From Pirellulales bacterium (lineage in GTDB: Bacteria > Planctomycetota > Planctomycetia > Pirellulales > Lacipirellulaceae), in contig JADZFK010000227.1 of the NCBI GenBank assembly GCA_020849945.1, forward strand, positions 1 through 39,426: a stretch of DNA of 39,426 nucleotides, read 5' to 3'. This document shows, piece after piece, positions 16,194-25,638 of the stretch. The position numbers and the translations under genes are program-made. The notes beneath the pieces are model-generated. The model did not search any database. It worked only from the letters and a program-made list of their open reading frames with translations, and was not told the origin of the DNA. Each line of letters opens with the position of its first letter. Positions within the stretch are counted from its first letter, which is position 1.

Positions 16194-17585
16194 TTAGGTT
16201 TCTTCGCCTTGGACGTACGTGCCGCCGCGGTAGAACCGGATGGAAACGAGGAAGAGGCACGCCGTGACGAACATCGCGGCGGCAAAGAACCAGTAATAGG
16301 ATGCACCTGGGAGGCGCGATTTTCCTTCGGGCAGTTGGATCGCGTGATTGACGAGTGCCGTTACAAGGTTCCCCAACGAAACGGAGAGCAGATAGGCGGA
16401 CATGATGAACGACTTCATTTTCTTGGGGGCCTGCGTGTAGGAGAATTCGAGTGCCGTGATCGAGACCATCACCTCGCCCATTGTAAGGATGAAGTAAGCC
16501 ACGATCTGCCAGATTATGTGGGGGGTTGCTCCCTCGGTAATGCGATGTTCCACCCATGCGGAAATCACGAATGAAAACGCGGTGAAGAAGAACCCCATCG
16601 CAATTTTTCGAAGTGGTGTAAGCTGAAAGAGTCTTCCCAATGCGGGGTATACGACAAACGAGCAGAAGGGGATGAAGGCCATCACCAGGATGGGGTTAGC
16701 CGCCTGGAGTTGCGAAGAGAGAGCTTCCCAACGAAGTTGGAGTTCGCCTAGCTTGAAATCGAACATGACGCGATTCATCTTCTCGGCCTGCAGCACCCAT
16801 GCGGAAGAAGTTTGATCGAACAACGACCAGAACATGGCCACGCAAAGATACAGCGGAACTAAATTGAGAATCGCGCGCCGGCCTTCGGGGCTGAAGGTTT
16901 CGCGAAAGAACGCGGAGCCGGCAGGCGGAATGTGAACAAATCGGTGTCGGCCCGCCCAAAACACGAGTGTGGCAATGGCCATCAAAATACCGGGTACGCC
17001 AAATGCCCAACCGGGACCGAACTCTTCCAGAAGCACGGGCGTCAGCAGCGTTGAGAAAGCGGAACCCAGGTTGATCGAGAAATAGAACCAGCTATACACC
17101 TTCGTCAAAAGGTGTTGGTTCATTTCGCCGAATTGGTCGCCCACATGGGCTGAAACACAAGGCTTGATTCCGCCAGCACCGAGCGAAATGAAACCCAATC
17201 CGACCACGAGCAGCATCTTGGGCGCAATTTCATGGGCCAGCGGCGAATCGATGAGTGCCAACACGCCATGCCCCACGCAGTAGAACAGGGATAAGCCGAT
17301 GATGGTCGGGTATTTTCCAAAGAGCCAATCGGAAAGGATGGCCCCCAGCACGGGCGTTGCGTAGACGGCGCAAATGAAATAGTGCATCCATTCCTTGGCG
17401 ACCGCTTCGGGCAGATAATCCGGTACACCGCTCGTATTGAGCAAGTGCTTCGCCATGAAGATGGTCAGGATGGCCTTCATGCCGTAAAAGCTGAACCGCT
17501 CTGCTGCTTCGTTACCGATGATGAACGGGATGCCCGTGGGCATCCCGCTTGTTTGAACAGGGACGGTGCGGTAACGAGTTGACAT
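16194..17585 (-). CDS. POT/PTR-family proton-coupled oligopeptide transporter
   Basis: A 463-residue membrane protein of the major facilitator superfamily. The POT signature ExxER lies at residues 26-30 in the first helix ([17 protein letters not shown]), where it takes part in proton coupling. About twelve or more hydrophobic helices follow, including [17 protein letters not shown] and [22 protein letters not shown], the family's second signature. It is expected to import di- and tripeptides with protons. I take the ATG at 17585; an in-frame TTG at 17606 would add seven residues. The gene is third in a leftward row after icd and a Ser/Thr kinase (84-base gap), so it may be cotranscribed with them. 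Substrate is not proven by sequence. Confidence 0.92.
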   Translation of the reverse strand: MSTRYRTVPVQTSGMPTGIPFIIGNEAAERFSFYGMKAILTIFMAKHLLNTSGVPDYLPEAVAKEWMHYFICAVYATPVLGAILSDWLFGKYPTIIGLSLFYCVGHGVLALIDSPLAHEIAPKMLLVVGLGFISLGAGGIKPCVSAHVGDQFGEMNQHLLTKVYSWFYFSINLGSAFSTLLTPVLLEEFGPGWAFGVPGILMAIATLVFWAGRHRFVHIPPAGSAFFRETFSPEGRRAILNLVPLYLCVAMFWSLFDQTSSAWVLQAEKMNRVMFDFKLGELQLRWEALSSQLQAANPILVMAFIPFCSFVVYPALGRLFQLTPLRKIAMGFFFTAFSFVISAWVEHRITEGATPHIIWQIVAYFILTMGEVMVSITALEFSYTQAPKKMKSFIMSAYLLSVSLGNLVTALVNHAIQLPEGKSRLPGASYYWFFAAAMFVTACLFLVSIRFYRGGTYVQGEET

Positions 17586-17669
17586 GATGATTCGTGGACC
17601 TGGCAATGAAAATGAAACGGCCGAAGGCAGGAGGCTTGCCGTGAAGGTTAGAAGATAACGGGCTATCCG

Positions 17670-18947
17670 TTATCGCGTAATTGCGGCCCGGTTTCTAGTC
17701 GGATTACCTGTTCCACCTTGTTCGGTCGAGGGGGGGGCGAGGGTACTCTTCGGGGTACGCAGTTCCTTAAATGTTGGCGACGTGGCATCACGTTTCCAAA
17801 TAAGGCCCAGCAGGGTCACGATCAACAGCAGGAGCGAAAAGGGCACAACCCACGGCAAGTGACGGCGCCACCAGCCCGACGACGCGGACCATAAGCCCGC
17901 GACTCCCGGATTCACTTGCGTTACCGCTTTCAAGCCCAGTTGTTCGGCGCATCCTGCCAGGGCGGCCGAGAGGTCGAGTGGCGTTTGGAACCGCTCGGAG
18001 GGGTTCTTCGCAAGCATCATTGCGAGGATCGCGGCGGCTAGCTCGGGCACGTCGGGGCGGAGTGTCCGCACGTCGGGCGGGGCTTCGTTCTGGTGCGCGA
18101 GCAGCTTCTGAACCACCGTGCCCTCGAGGAACGGTGGCCGACCGGTCAGCATAAAGAAGAGTGTGCAGCCGAGTGAATAGATGTCGCTTCGGATATCGGC
18201 GTCGCGCGGGTTTCGAGCCTGTTCGGGGCTGATGTAATCGAAGGTTCCCAGGGTTACGCCGGTGGCAGTTTTTTCCTCTTCGCCCGATTCCACATGTTCG
18301 AGCCGAGCCAAGCCCATGTCTACCAGTTTGGCGACACCCTCGGGGGTGAGAATGATGTTCGAGGGTTTGATGTCGCGGTGAACGACTTCCCGCTCCCACG
18401 CATGAGCCAGCGCGCCGGCGATTTGGTGGGTGATGTTGAGCGCATCGGCCAAACCGAGCGGGCCGTTGCCGTACACCAAGTCGCGGACGTTCGTGCCTTC
18501 GATGTACTCGAACACAATGTACGGCACGCCGCGTGATTCGCCCACGTAATGAACGCGGGCAATGTTCGGGTGGTCGAGCCGGGCGGCCGACCGGGCTTCG
18601 GTCTGAAACCTGCGGAGGCTCTCGCCGTCGTCGGGCTGGCGCAACGAGAGCACCTTCACCGCCACGGTGCGATGCAGGGTCGTATCCCAGGCTCGAAACA
18701 CGGCCCCCATGCCGCCGCCGCCCACGAACTTCTCGAGCAGCACATGATCGAGCTGCTGCCCCACCAAAGCCTGCCCGAGCTGATGCGGATCCAACATCGC
18801 GGCCACCGCGCCAGCCTGCATCGGCGGATCGGAGGAAGCGATTGTGATATCGTTCTGCGGCTGTTCTGCAGACGTGGGAGGGCTTGGAGGCTGCTGTGAG
18901 TCCTGTGATCCAGCGTTGGAATTAGTAGGCGAGCGACCGGTTCCCAT
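17670..18947 (-). CDS. Membrane-anchored Ser/Thr protein kinase (Hanks type)
   Basis: 425 residues. The kinase domain runs about 70-335: glycine loop VGGGGMGAVF (75-84), catalytic lysine Lys98 in VAVKVL, HRDIKPSN with Asp192, and DMG at 210-212 replacing the usual DFG, which is tolerated in many bacterial kinases. ISPEQAR marks the APE position, and DIRSDIYSLGCTLF follows. One membrane helix at 363-384 anchors it, with a short Thr/Pro/Ser-rich tail of about 40 residues, too small for a sensor domain. The disordered Ser/Gln/Pro-rich N-terminus (1-40) may be regulatory. It begins 41 bases after icd ends and precedes a peptide-transporter gene. All catalytic residues are present, so it is probably active. 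Targets unknown. Confidence 0.95.
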   Translation of the reverse strand: MGTGRSPTNSNAGSQDSQQPPSPPTSAEQPQNDITIASSDPPMQAGAVAAMLDPHQLGQALVGQQLDHVLLEKFVGGGGMGAVFRAWDTTLHRTVAVKVLSLRQPDDGESLRRFQTEARSAARLDHPNIARVHYVGESRGVPYIVFEYIEGTNVRDLVYGNGPLGLADALNITHQIAGALAHAWEREVVHRDIKPSNIILTPEGVAKLVDMGLARLEHVESGEEEKTATGVTLGTFDYISPEQARNPRDADIRSDIYSLGCTLFFMLTGRPPFLEGTVVQKLLAHQNEAPPDVRTLRPDVPELAAAILAMMLAKNPSERFQTPLDLSAALAGCAEQLGLKAVTQVNPGVAGLWSASSGWWRRHLPWVVPFSLLLLIVTLLGLIWKRDATSPTFKELRTPKSTLAPPSTEQGGTGNPTRNRAAITR

Positions 18948-18988
18948 GGCTCCATTTTAGGCAGCACACAAAGCGGAATGATAGGCCG

Positions 18989-20305
18989 CTACCCCATGTG
19001 CTTGACAATCGCCTCGCCGAAATTGCTGCATTTTACTTCGGTGGCATCGGGCATCATGCGGGCGAAATCGTAGGTGACGGTTTTGGCGGTGATGGCGCCT
19101 TCCATGCCGCGGAGGATGAGGTCGGCCGCTTCATTCCACTTCATGTAGCGCAGCATCATTTCGCCCGAGAGGATGAGGGAGCCGGGGTTGACCTTATCTT
19201 GCCCCGCGTATTTTGGCGCGGTGCCGTGGGTGGCTTCGAAGATGGCGTGGCCGGTGACGTAGTTGATGTTCGCCCCCGGCGCGATGCCGATGCCGCCGAC
19301 GCATGCGGCCAGTGCGTCGCTGATGTAATCGCCGTTGAGGTTCGGCGTGGCGACGACATCGTACTCGGCAGGCCGAGTGAGAATTTGCTGTAGGAAAGCA
19401 TCGGCAATCACATCCTTGATGATGATGCCCGCGCCGGGCTTGCCCTCGGGGATGCGGCACCACGGGCCGCCGTCGATCTCGACCGCTCCGAACATCTCGC
19501 GGGCAACGCGGTATCCCCAATCGCGGAAGCCGCCTTCCGTGAACTTCATGATGTTGCCTTTGTGGACAAGCGTCACGCTCTTGCGACGGTTCTGAATTGC
19601 GTAGCCGATCGCGCTGTGAACAAGTCGCTCGGTGCCCAGGTAACTCATGGGTTTGATTCCAATGCCAACCTCGACCTTCAACCCGCGTTTCGCGCCACCG
19701 ATCGATTCCAACAGTTTCTGCCAGGCGTCGGTCTTTTCTTGCGTGCCGAAGCGTACCTTCTCGGAAAGTTTTGGGAACTCGCGGGCGAGGAAGTCGAGCA
19801 TTTTTTGGCTCTCGGCCGTCCCCCCGGCGAATTCAATTCCCGCGTAGGTGTCTTCCGTGTTCTCGCGGAAGATTACCATGTCTACGAGTTCCGGTTGCTT
19901 CACGGGGCTTGGCACGCCTTGGAAGTAACGAACCGGGCGAAGGCAAACGAACAGGTCGAGCATTTGGCGCAGGGCAACGTTGAGCGAGCGAATGCCGCCG
20001 CCGACGGGTGTCGTGAGCGGGCCTTTGATTCCGACTCGCAGCTCTCGGAACGCGTCGAGCGTTTCATCGGGCAACCAGTTTCCCGAGGCATCGAACGACT
20101 TTTGGCCGGCCATCACCTCGCGCCAGACAATCTGCCGCTTTCCTCCATAGGCTTTCGCCACCGAGGCATCCAGCACGCGTTGGCTGGCACGCCAGATATC
20201 CGGCCCCGTGCCATCGCCTTCAATAAATGGAATGATGGGGCGATCGGGAACCTGAAGGTTACCGTTTTGCATTTGAATTGATTCACCGTTACCTGCGCTG
20301 GCCAT
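18989..20305 (-). CDS. icd: NADP-dependent isocitrate dehydrogenase
   Basis: Decarboxylates isocitrate to 2-oxoglutarate in the TCA cycle, producing NADPH in the cytoplasm. 438 residues, close to the E. coli type enzyme over its full length. [13 protein letters not shown] contains Ser107, equivalent to E. coli Ser113, the substrate-binding and regulatory serine. Other matches are [51 protein letters not shown] and [25 protein letters not shown] lies upstream of the ATG at 20305. The Ser/Thr kinase gene follows after 41 bases. The canonical AceK kinase is unrelated to that kinase, so a regulatory link is only a possibility. Confidence 0.97.
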   Translation of the reverse strand: MASAGNGESIQMQNGNLQVPDRPIIPFIEGDGTGPDIWRASQRVLDASVAKAYGGKRQIVWREVMAGQKSFDASGNWLPDETLDAFRELRVGIKGPLTTPVGGGIRSLNVALRQMLDLFVCLRPVRYFQGVPSPVKQPELVDMVIFRENTEDTYAGIEFAGGTAESQKMLDFLAREFPKLSEKVRFGTQEKTDAWQKLLESIGGAKRGLKVEVGIGIKPMSYLGTERLVHSAIGYAIQNRRKSVTLVHKGNIMKFTEGGFRDWGYRVAREMFGAVEIDGGPWCRIPEGKPGAGIIIKDVIADAFLQQILTRPAEYDVVATPNLNGDYISDALAACVGGIGIAPGANINYVTGHAIFEATHGTAPKYAGQDKVNPGSLILSGEMMLRYMKWNEAADLILRGMEGAITAKTVTYDFARMMPDATEVKCSNFGEAIVKHMG

Positions 20306-20977
20306 ATCAAGACTCCTCGGGAGCAGTAGTTGAATTGGATTGAGTATCTGTGCCGAAACCGGCTATCGAATTGCCGGTCATCCACAAGTGGTCGTCATTG
20401 TCTCAAGACCTGTTCTGGATCGAATAGCGGTTCAAGCGAGGCTAGCCCGGATTTCTCACCACGGAGCACACCGAGGTCACGGAGGTGGAGGTGATTTGTC
20501 ATTGGTCATTGGTCAGTTGAAATTGGGTCATTTCTGAAATGGTCTAATGACAAATGGCAGATTTGCAATGACCAATCTGCTTTCTCCGTGTCTAGGTGCC
20601 TCCGTGTCTTGTATGTAGCTAGCCGAGCCGTCTCGGCTCGGCGAACTGGCATGGGCTCCTGCCCCCGGTCCTCCGGCGCAGCGGGCCGGGCTATTTAGAA
20701 TCAACACAGCCGCTCCGTGGTTTTGATTGTGAGTAAAGCGGACTACGAATCCAGCAGTCCTTGAACCCTCCCCCAACCCCTCCCTCAAGGGGAGGTGAGT
20801 TTTCGGAGACAAAGACGATCACCAGTAATTGCGAAGCCCAAATATAAGGGAAAGGCGCAACGCCATCAATTTGGTTGCTATCGCTCTATCGCCGCTCGAT
20901 AATACAGGCCCTTTCATCGACCGGCCTGCCCATCAGCCGGCCTTGCCCATTTCCACCAATCTTGGGAATCTTCCGCC
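20306..20977. other. Long intergenic region between divergent icd and Tat-exported TIM-barrel gene
   Basis: 672 bases with no credible gene. It contains repeat R2 copy B (20457-20611) and, near 20760-20800, a fragment like the CCTCCCC/GGGGAGG part of R1. Promoters for both flanking genes should lie here, but I see no strong -10/-35 pair. Confidence 0.6.
20457..20611. repeat. MITE-like palindromic repeat R2, copy B
   Basis: Starts CACCACGGAGCACACCGAGG and ends in TCCGTGTCTAGGTGCCTCCG, its inverted counterpart. The interior TTTCTGAAATGG and the GTCATT/AATGAC units match copy A at 13541-13693. Non-coding. Confidence 0.85.
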
Positions 20978-21907
20978 ATGAACACACGTGTTGGCCGACG
21001 TTCTTTTCTGAAATCGAGCATCGCCGCTGGGGCGTCGCTGGGGCTGGGGGCGGCCACCCAAGGCAAAGCCGTTGCCGAGGCAAAAGGCCCGGCCCACTTC
21101 AAGATTTCCTTGGCCGAGTGGTCGTTCCACCGCACCCTGCAAAGCGGGAAGATGTCCAACCTGGACTTCCCGGTCGTCGCCAAACGCGATTTCGACATTG
21201 ATTGTGTGGAGTACGTGAACCAGTTTTTCATGGACAAAGCCAACGATGCCGCGTATCTGAAAGAACTGAAACAACGCTGCAGCGATCACGGTGTTACCAG
21301 CGGGCTAATCATGTGCGATGGCGAGGGGCACTTGGGAGCCCCCGACGAAGCGGAAAGAACAAAGGCTGTCGAAAATCACTACAAATGGGTCGAAGCCGCC
21401 AAGTTCTTGGGGTGCCATTCGATTCGCGTAAATGCCCACTCCAGCGGTTCCCCCGAAGAGCAGCAGAAATTGGCTGCCGACGGCCTGCACCGGCTGAGCG
21501 AATTCGGTGCCCGGCACGGGATGAATGTTATCGTCGAAAACCACGGCGGGCTTTCCTCAAATGGCAAGTGGCTTTCGGGAGTCATCAAAACGGTCGGGCT
21601 TCAGAACTGCGGTACGCTGCCCGATTTTGGTAACTTCCGGGTTAGCCCCGCGGAAACTTACGACCGCTACATTGGCGTACGCGAACTCATGCCCTTCGCC
21701 AAAGGCGTGAGTGCGAAAAGCCACGCCTTCGACGCCGCCGGAAACGAAACCGAGATCGACTACTTGAAAATGATGAAGATCGTTCTCGATGCAGGCTATC
21801 ACGGCTACGTGGGAATCGAGTGGGAAGGGGGGCAACCAGGGGAGGCTGAGGGCACTAAGCTAACCAAGCAGCTTCTGGAACGCGTCCGCGAGCAACTGGC
21901 CCAGTAA
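20978..21907 (+). CDS. Tat-exported sugar-phosphate isomerase/epimerase-like TIM-barrel protein
   Basis: 309 residues. The N-terminus GRRSFLK is a twin-arginine motif, followed by a hydrophobic, alanine-rich stretch and a likely cleavage after AVA near residue 33, so the protein should be exported folded. The rest is an AP-endonuclease-2/xylose-isomerase-type TIM barrel. Candidate metal ligands are Glu in VIVENHGG, Asp in LPDFGNF, His in AKSHAFD and Glu in VGIEWEGG, the usual E-D-H-E set of these families. Planctomycetes carry many such proteins, some near sugar-degradation genes. No sugar-specific partner lies nearby, and the substrate cannot be read. A second barrel protein without a signal lies at 28916. 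Confidence 0.9.
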   Translation: MNTRVGRRSFLKSSIAAGASLGLGAATQGKAVAEAKGPAHFKISLAEWSFHRTLQSGKMSNLDFPVVAKRDFDIDCVEYVNQFFMDKANDAAYLKELKQRCSDHGVTSGLIMCDGEGHLGAPDEAERTKAVENHYKWVEAAKFLGCHSIRVNAHSSGSPEEQQKLAADGLHRLSEFGARHGMNVIVENHGGLSSNGKWLSGVIKTVGLQNCGTLPDFGNFRVSPAETYDRYIGVRELMPFAKGVSAKSHAFDAAGNETEIDYLKMMKIVLDAGYHGYVGIEWEGGQPGEAEGTKLTKQLLERVREQLAQ

Positions 21908-22333
21908 AATGAAGAACGGATCGGCCCGGCGGTTCTAGGTTAAGCTCTTGCTCTTGCTGCCGTTGGTCACTTCTTACGAGCCCCTTGCCTTGGCGTGGGA
22001 TGCCCTGGCACCACGGATTGGGTTTTCTGGCCAACCTTGGTTTTTTTCGAGATTTTCCACTCTTGCGGCCAACCGGACACACCCCACGGCGGGACAGGTG
22101 GCTGTGCTCAAATGTTAGGCACGGCCGGGCTGCTCGATTCTTGGGCACGACCTGCTTTTCTATAGGCATTTGCTAGCTGCTAGCGTAAGTGCAAGCAGTG
22201 CAAGGAGATGCATGATTGCACTTGCCGCATTATGAAAATGCTACTACATATCGCCCCCGAATCGTTGGCCTCGTGGGCCTTGCAACCCACTTGGCCTCTC
22301 GTTATCCGCACGACCTGGAAGGAGACAATTGCC
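21908..22333. other. Intergenic region upstream of the ribbon-helix-helix protein
   Basis: 426 bases. The first 280 hold nothing clear. Near its end are TTCTTG and TATAGG (17 bases apart, around 22138-22166) as a weak promoter guess, a doubled GCTAGCTGCTAGC, and an inverted repeat at 22187-22223. Confidence 0.5.
22187..22223. promoter_or_regulatory. Inverted repeat AAGTGCAA ... TTGCACTT, possible operator
   Basis: Two exact 8-base arms are separated by 21 bases, and a further GTGCAAG direct repeat (GTGCAAGCAGTGCAAGG) overlaps the left arm. The site lies about 110 bases before the start of a DNA-binding-type (ribbon-helix-helix) protein, which makes autoregulation a plausible guess. Confidence 0.3.
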
Positions 22334-22849
22334 GTGCTAACCCAATCGACGGAAAAGTATCAACAAGTTCTTCAAACCGCCAGCCAGCTCTTTCATTCGG
22401 AGCCAGACTGGGTCACGTTCTTCCGCGAGATACTCGGCGTGGACGGAATTGTCCGTCGCGAGTTCACGCGGCTCGAAGAGCTCTCGGCCTTTGAAAAAAG
22501 CCCCGAGTACGAGCAAATCCAAAAATGGCTCGTTAAGCTTCGCGAGCAGAAGAATGCCACCGACACCGAAAGCGAGCCGACCCGGGTGATCACCGTTCGG
22601 CTGCCGAAGAGCATGCACGAGTACTTGCGGACCGAGGCCCATGACCTTCGGACCAGCATGAACAAGCTGTGCATCTCCAAGCTGTTGCAGGTGATCGAAC
22701 AGGAAATGGTTCCGACCGAGCGCACCAGCGCTCCTACGAACCGGATCCACAAGCCTGCACCACAACCTGTGGTTGGCAGCATTAGCGGCGGAAGCTCGAC
22801 TTCGTTCAGCACCAGCCAACCGACCTTCCGCTCGGCCTCGGGCTTCTAG
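22334..22849 (+). CDS. Ribbon-helix-helix domain protein, unknown function
   Basis: 171 residues from the GTG at 22334, chosen because a strong AAGGAG lies nine bases upstream; no credible ribosome site precedes earlier starts. Residues 1-75 form an alpha-helical domain (STEKYQQVLQTASQLF, WVTFFREILGVDGIV) that I do not recognise. Residues 83-120 (TRVITVRLPKSMHEYLR, then LRTSMNKLCISKLL) look like an Arc/MetJ-type ribbon-helix-helix: a short strand, two helices and a conserved Ser/Asn turn. The last 45 residues are Ser/Thr/Gly-rich and probably disordered. It is probably a dimeric DNA-binding protein. It stands alone, with a strong intrinsic terminator 39 bases after its stop. No toxin partner is nearby, so a toxin-antitoxin role is not supported. 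Confidence 0.8.
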   Translation: MLTQSTEKYQQVLQTASQLFHSEPDWVTFFREILGVDGIVRREFTRLEELSAFEKSPEYEQIQKWLVKLREQKNATDTESEPTRVITVRLPKSMHEYLRTEAHDLRTSMNKLCISKLLQVIEQEMVPTERTSAPTNRIHKPAPQPVVGSISGGSSTSFSTSQPTFRSASGF

Positions 22850-22887
22850 TAGCTCGTGCCCCCTTACGTACCCACGGCAAGAATCGA

Positions 22888-22918
22888 ACGCCCCGGCTAC
22901 CGCGGCCGGGGCGTTTTT
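22888..22918 (+). terminator. Intrinsic terminator of the ribbon-helix-helix gene
   Basis: ACGCCCCGGC and GCCGGGGCGT form a perfect 10-bp GC-rich stem around TACCGCG, followed by five T. Confidence 0.85.
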
Positions 22919-23000
22919 GGTGTTTGCATACCTGCCAAGCACAACGTCTTGAGCCGGTTCGACAATGCCAGGCGGGGTACGAACGGGTTGCAAAAAAAAC

Positions 23001-23447
<447 letters not shown>

Positions 23448-23453
23448 CCATTC

Positions 23454-23459
23454 ATTATA
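23454..23459 (-). promoter_or_regulatory. -10 box of the rnpB promoter
   Basis: On the minus strand the hexamer reads TATAAT exactly and ends about seven bases before the estimated 5' end of the RNA at 23447. No good -35 box is visible 16-18 bases further up. Confidence 0.65.
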
Positions 23460-23529
23460 CTGCACACTTGTGTGGCTCAGGACCCATGAACCCGTTGTTT
23501 CTCGCGCAAGAAACTTCGCACGGGTTTCT

Positions 23530-23684
23530 CACCACAGAGCACACAGAGGTCACGGAGAACAAGCCAACAGATCGTTTGAAGCAAGGTCGATCGCCCGTAG
23601 CTACGAGACAGGGTATTTCCACTGTTCATCGGGGCAGGGGTACTTGCGACTGGTTTTCTCCGTGGCTCCGTTGCCTCCGTGGTG
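23530..23684. repeat. MITE-like palindromic repeat R2, copy C (different interior)
   Basis: Left end CACCACAGAGCACACAGAGG; right end, read on the other strand, CACCACGGAGGCAACGGAGC. The outermost TTTCTCAC and GTGAGAAA extend the inverted ends by a few bases. The interior is unlike copies A and B, so only the ends are conserved. Just after it lie tandem TTAGCTGTTGGC-type units (about 23705-23735). Confidence 0.8.
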
Positions 23685-23825
23685 TCGATTGTGAGAAATG
23701 CGGATTAGCTGTTGGCTGTTAGCTGTTGGCGGTTGGATGTTACTTGGGGGATCGTATTTCGTTCCGGATGGTAAACTTTGCGGCTTAGCTTAAGTTTGCG
23801 GGCTGGCGGGTCGATGATAGGTGCG

Positions 23826-23909
23826 AGGATATGGCTTAGAGCGTTCCCCTGTGCGTTTTGAGTCATAAGTCCTTTTCCTGAAGGAAGTTAAGGGACATGC
23901 GGCCATCCT
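23826..23909 (+). ncRNA. Possible structured RNA upstream of the HU-like gene
   Basis: The outer arms AGGATATGGC and GCCATCCT pair apart from an AT bulge. An inner hairpin at 23869-23896 (GTCCTT, TTCC, loop TGAA, GGAA, AAGGGAC) stacks above. An open region lies between, giving a long interrupted rod. Such a shape would suit a 6S-like or leader RNA, but I cannot match it to a known family, and the structure was worked out by eye. Strand is undetermined in principle. Confidence 0.25.
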
Positions 23910-24047
23910 GAAAGCGTGTTCTTGAACTGAGATCGGGTACTAAGTTCTTTGACAATCAGGATTTAGTCACTTTGCGCCACGAGAAATGGTCTGGCGTTGT
24001 AAGGGGCAAATTCGCAGTCGAAAGTGGTTGTAGATTCGCCCCCTATA

Positions 24048-24076
24048 TTGACTCTAGTGCTTGGCACAATTACACT
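24048..24076 (+). promoter_or_regulatory. Sigma-70-like promoter for the HU-like gene
   Basis: TTGACT (-35, five of six) and TACACT (-10, four of six) are spaced by exactly 17 bases, 74 bases upstream of the GTG start. Confidence 0.5.
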
Positions 24077-24149
24077 TGGGACATGAAGCCACCGCTTTTT
24101 TGGGGCCTTGGTTTCTTGCCTGAAACCGCCTCTCAGAGGGGAGCGAACC

Positions 24150-24518
24150 GTGACCAAGAAAGAGATCGTCAAAACCATCTCCGAGGAGATCGGCCTGACG
24201 CAGTTGAAGACCAAGGAAATCGTTCAGAAGACGTTCGATGCGATTGTAGAAACGTTGGTGGAAGATCACCGGATTGAGCTAAGAAACTTCGGTGTTTTTG
24301 AGGTCAAACGGCGGGCTGCCCGGAAGGCCAGGAACCCCCGAACGGGTGACAAGGTCTTTGTCCCCGAGAAGTTTGTGGTCACGTTTAAGCCGGGCAAGGA
24401 GATGGAGGAACGGGTCCGCGAGATGGAGCGTCGAGCGGCCGAGGAGGCTGGGTACAAGTATCCGGAAGACTTGAACGGCGATCCTTCCGACGAAAGTCCT
24501 TCCCAGGCAATGGGTTAG
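24150..24518 (+). CDS. hup: HU/IHF-family DNA-binding protein with C-terminal extension
   Basis: Nucleoid-associated protein that bends or coats DNA as a dimer. I chose the GTG at 24150, with AGAGGGGAG upstream; it gives the expected [16 protein letters not shown]-terminus. Residues 1-90 are a standard HU fold: [21 protein letters not shown] (about 42-62), then RNPRTGDKV, the DNA-contacting arm with its proline, then [15 protein letters not shown]. The 122-residue length exceeds the usual 90. The added tail (about 91-122) begins with charged residues and ends acidic and Ser/Pro-rich, a feature I cannot assign. It could be HU or an IHF-like paralogue. A promoter-like pair and a possible structured RNA lie upstream. 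Confidence 0.93.
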   Translation: MTKKEIVKTISEEIGLTQLKTKEIVQKTFDAIVETLVEDHRIELRNFGVFEVKRRAARKARNPRTGDKVFVPEKFVVTFKPGKEMEERVREMERRAAEEAGYKYPEDLNGDPSDESPSQAMG

Positions 24519-25035
24519 GGCGATTCTTTTTTCTGCCTGCTTGCAGGCGAGTGCGGAGTAAACGGTAGCTGTGGTTCGCCATTGGCGGCGAATCTGGTAA
24601 CGCTTCGAAAAGTTTTCGTTCCCGGGCCATTATAGGAAATAAACTTGCTCTGGGCGCTGGCAGTTGGAAACGCTAAGTTTCCGCCACTTTTCACCGAACA
24701 CTTTTCCAAGACTGGCAGCCTGCCCCGTAAACCAGGGCTGCAACGCGCGTTCGCGCGGCGGCTGTGTTGTGACGAATCCGACGTTGGCCTCGCTGCCCTC
24801 GGCAACCTAGCCAAGGGTGTGAGTGAATGTACTTGGCCCCCATTGGCCTCGACCATTTGCCGCGAGCCGTTCGATAAACTTATCACCGAAACATCAACGA
24901 GTTTGGCGTTCTCGCCCGAAAGAGAATCACACTGAGGATTTCGCCCTACCGTACCCAGTTCGTCGCGAAGACAAAGGTGTACAACGACCGGGATTGCGTG
25001 GTGGCGAAGGAATTGCTCAGGGAGGAGTAGTTCGC
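24519..25035. other. Intergenic region between HU-like gene and small lipoprotein gene
   Basis: 517 bases. Near 24537-24552 there is a GCCTGC/GCAGGC hairpin, but its T-run lies on the wrong side for a plus-strand terminator. The remainder shows nothing recognisable. Open frames on both strands lack ribosome sites and look random. Confidence 0.5.
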
Positions 25036-25254
25036 ATGCGAAAGGTACTATTGTCACTGGTGGCGGCACTGTGGTTGACGACCGGCTCGGGATGCTTGAT
25101 CCCGATGTATTCGGCCGACCCGGCTCGCCGCGCCCAAGAGTTGATCTACACGTCCGAAGACTTGCGGGCGTTTCTCGATGAATGGGAACGGATTTGGTTC
25201 CTTGATCAACCGTCGCATATGGTTCCGTTGCGAACCCACGGTGGCATCATCTAA
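25036..25254 (+). CDS. Very small lipoprotein, planctomycete-type, unknown function
   Basis: 72 residues from the ATG at 25036, preceded by AGGGAGGAG. The N-terminus MRKVLLSLVAALWL is a short signal sequence, and GSGC at residues 17-20 acts as a lipobox, with Cys20 the lipid-attached residue; the -3 Gly is not the usual Leu. The mature part is only about 52 residues: helix-prone with Tyr and Trp (SEDLRAFLDEWERIWFLD), ending PSHMVPLRTHGGII. From memory, similar tiny proteins with this C-terminus occur in other planctomycetes, which would mean strong constraint, but I could not check. It lies alone between hup and pyrD. Confidence 0.85.
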   Translation: MRKVLLSLVAALWLTTGSGCLIPMYSADPARRAQELIYTSEDLRAFLDEWERIWFLDQPSHMVPLRTHGGII

Positions 25255-25638
25255 CCAGGGCTTTGCCAGGTTAGGCTTTGCGTGAAACCTATCTTGATCC
25301 GGTGGCGGTTCAAGCAAGGGCAAGAATCTAGCAATCATCGAACCCTGCCGCCAACGCCTCCCGAAAGAAGGGAGGGGAGCAACCTGTTAATTTGCCGCCA
25401 GGCTTGCCGAGTTCGCCGAAGTGGATTCCCAGCGTAGGCCCCACGGCGTTCTCGGAGTGCTTGGCGGTTTTGCTTTGGCTAATCGCAAAGTGCTTTGGAA
25501 GGCTGCCTATTTTGGCGGTGGCCCGCGCTCGGGGCATTGCCAGCAGGGAAGGCTTTGGGGGAGAATCCTCAAGACATCCCCCTCCATCAACCTTTGTATC
25601 CGGTCGGATGCGAATAGGCCGATTCGACGAACGCCACC
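25255..25638. other. Intergenic region upstream of pyrD
   Basis: 384 bases. The first part has a short GCCTCCC...GGGAGGGGAG inverted pair near 25354-25380, reminiscent of the R1 centre. No gene, strong promoter or terminator is evident. Confidence 0.5.

Noticed and set aside
23963-24277. Open frames on both strands overlapping the start of the HU-like gene
   Set aside because: They run through the promoter-like pair and hup in other frames and have no ribosome site or recognisable protein pattern.
24535-24555. GCCTGC/GCAGGC hairpin as the hup terminator
   Set aside because: The T-run precedes the stem on the plus strand, and on the minus strand only A follows, so it does not fit an intrinsic terminator.
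24645-24935. Open frame of 96 residues between hup and the small lipoprotein gene
   Set aside because: It begins at a TTG without a ribosome site, and its composition looks random.
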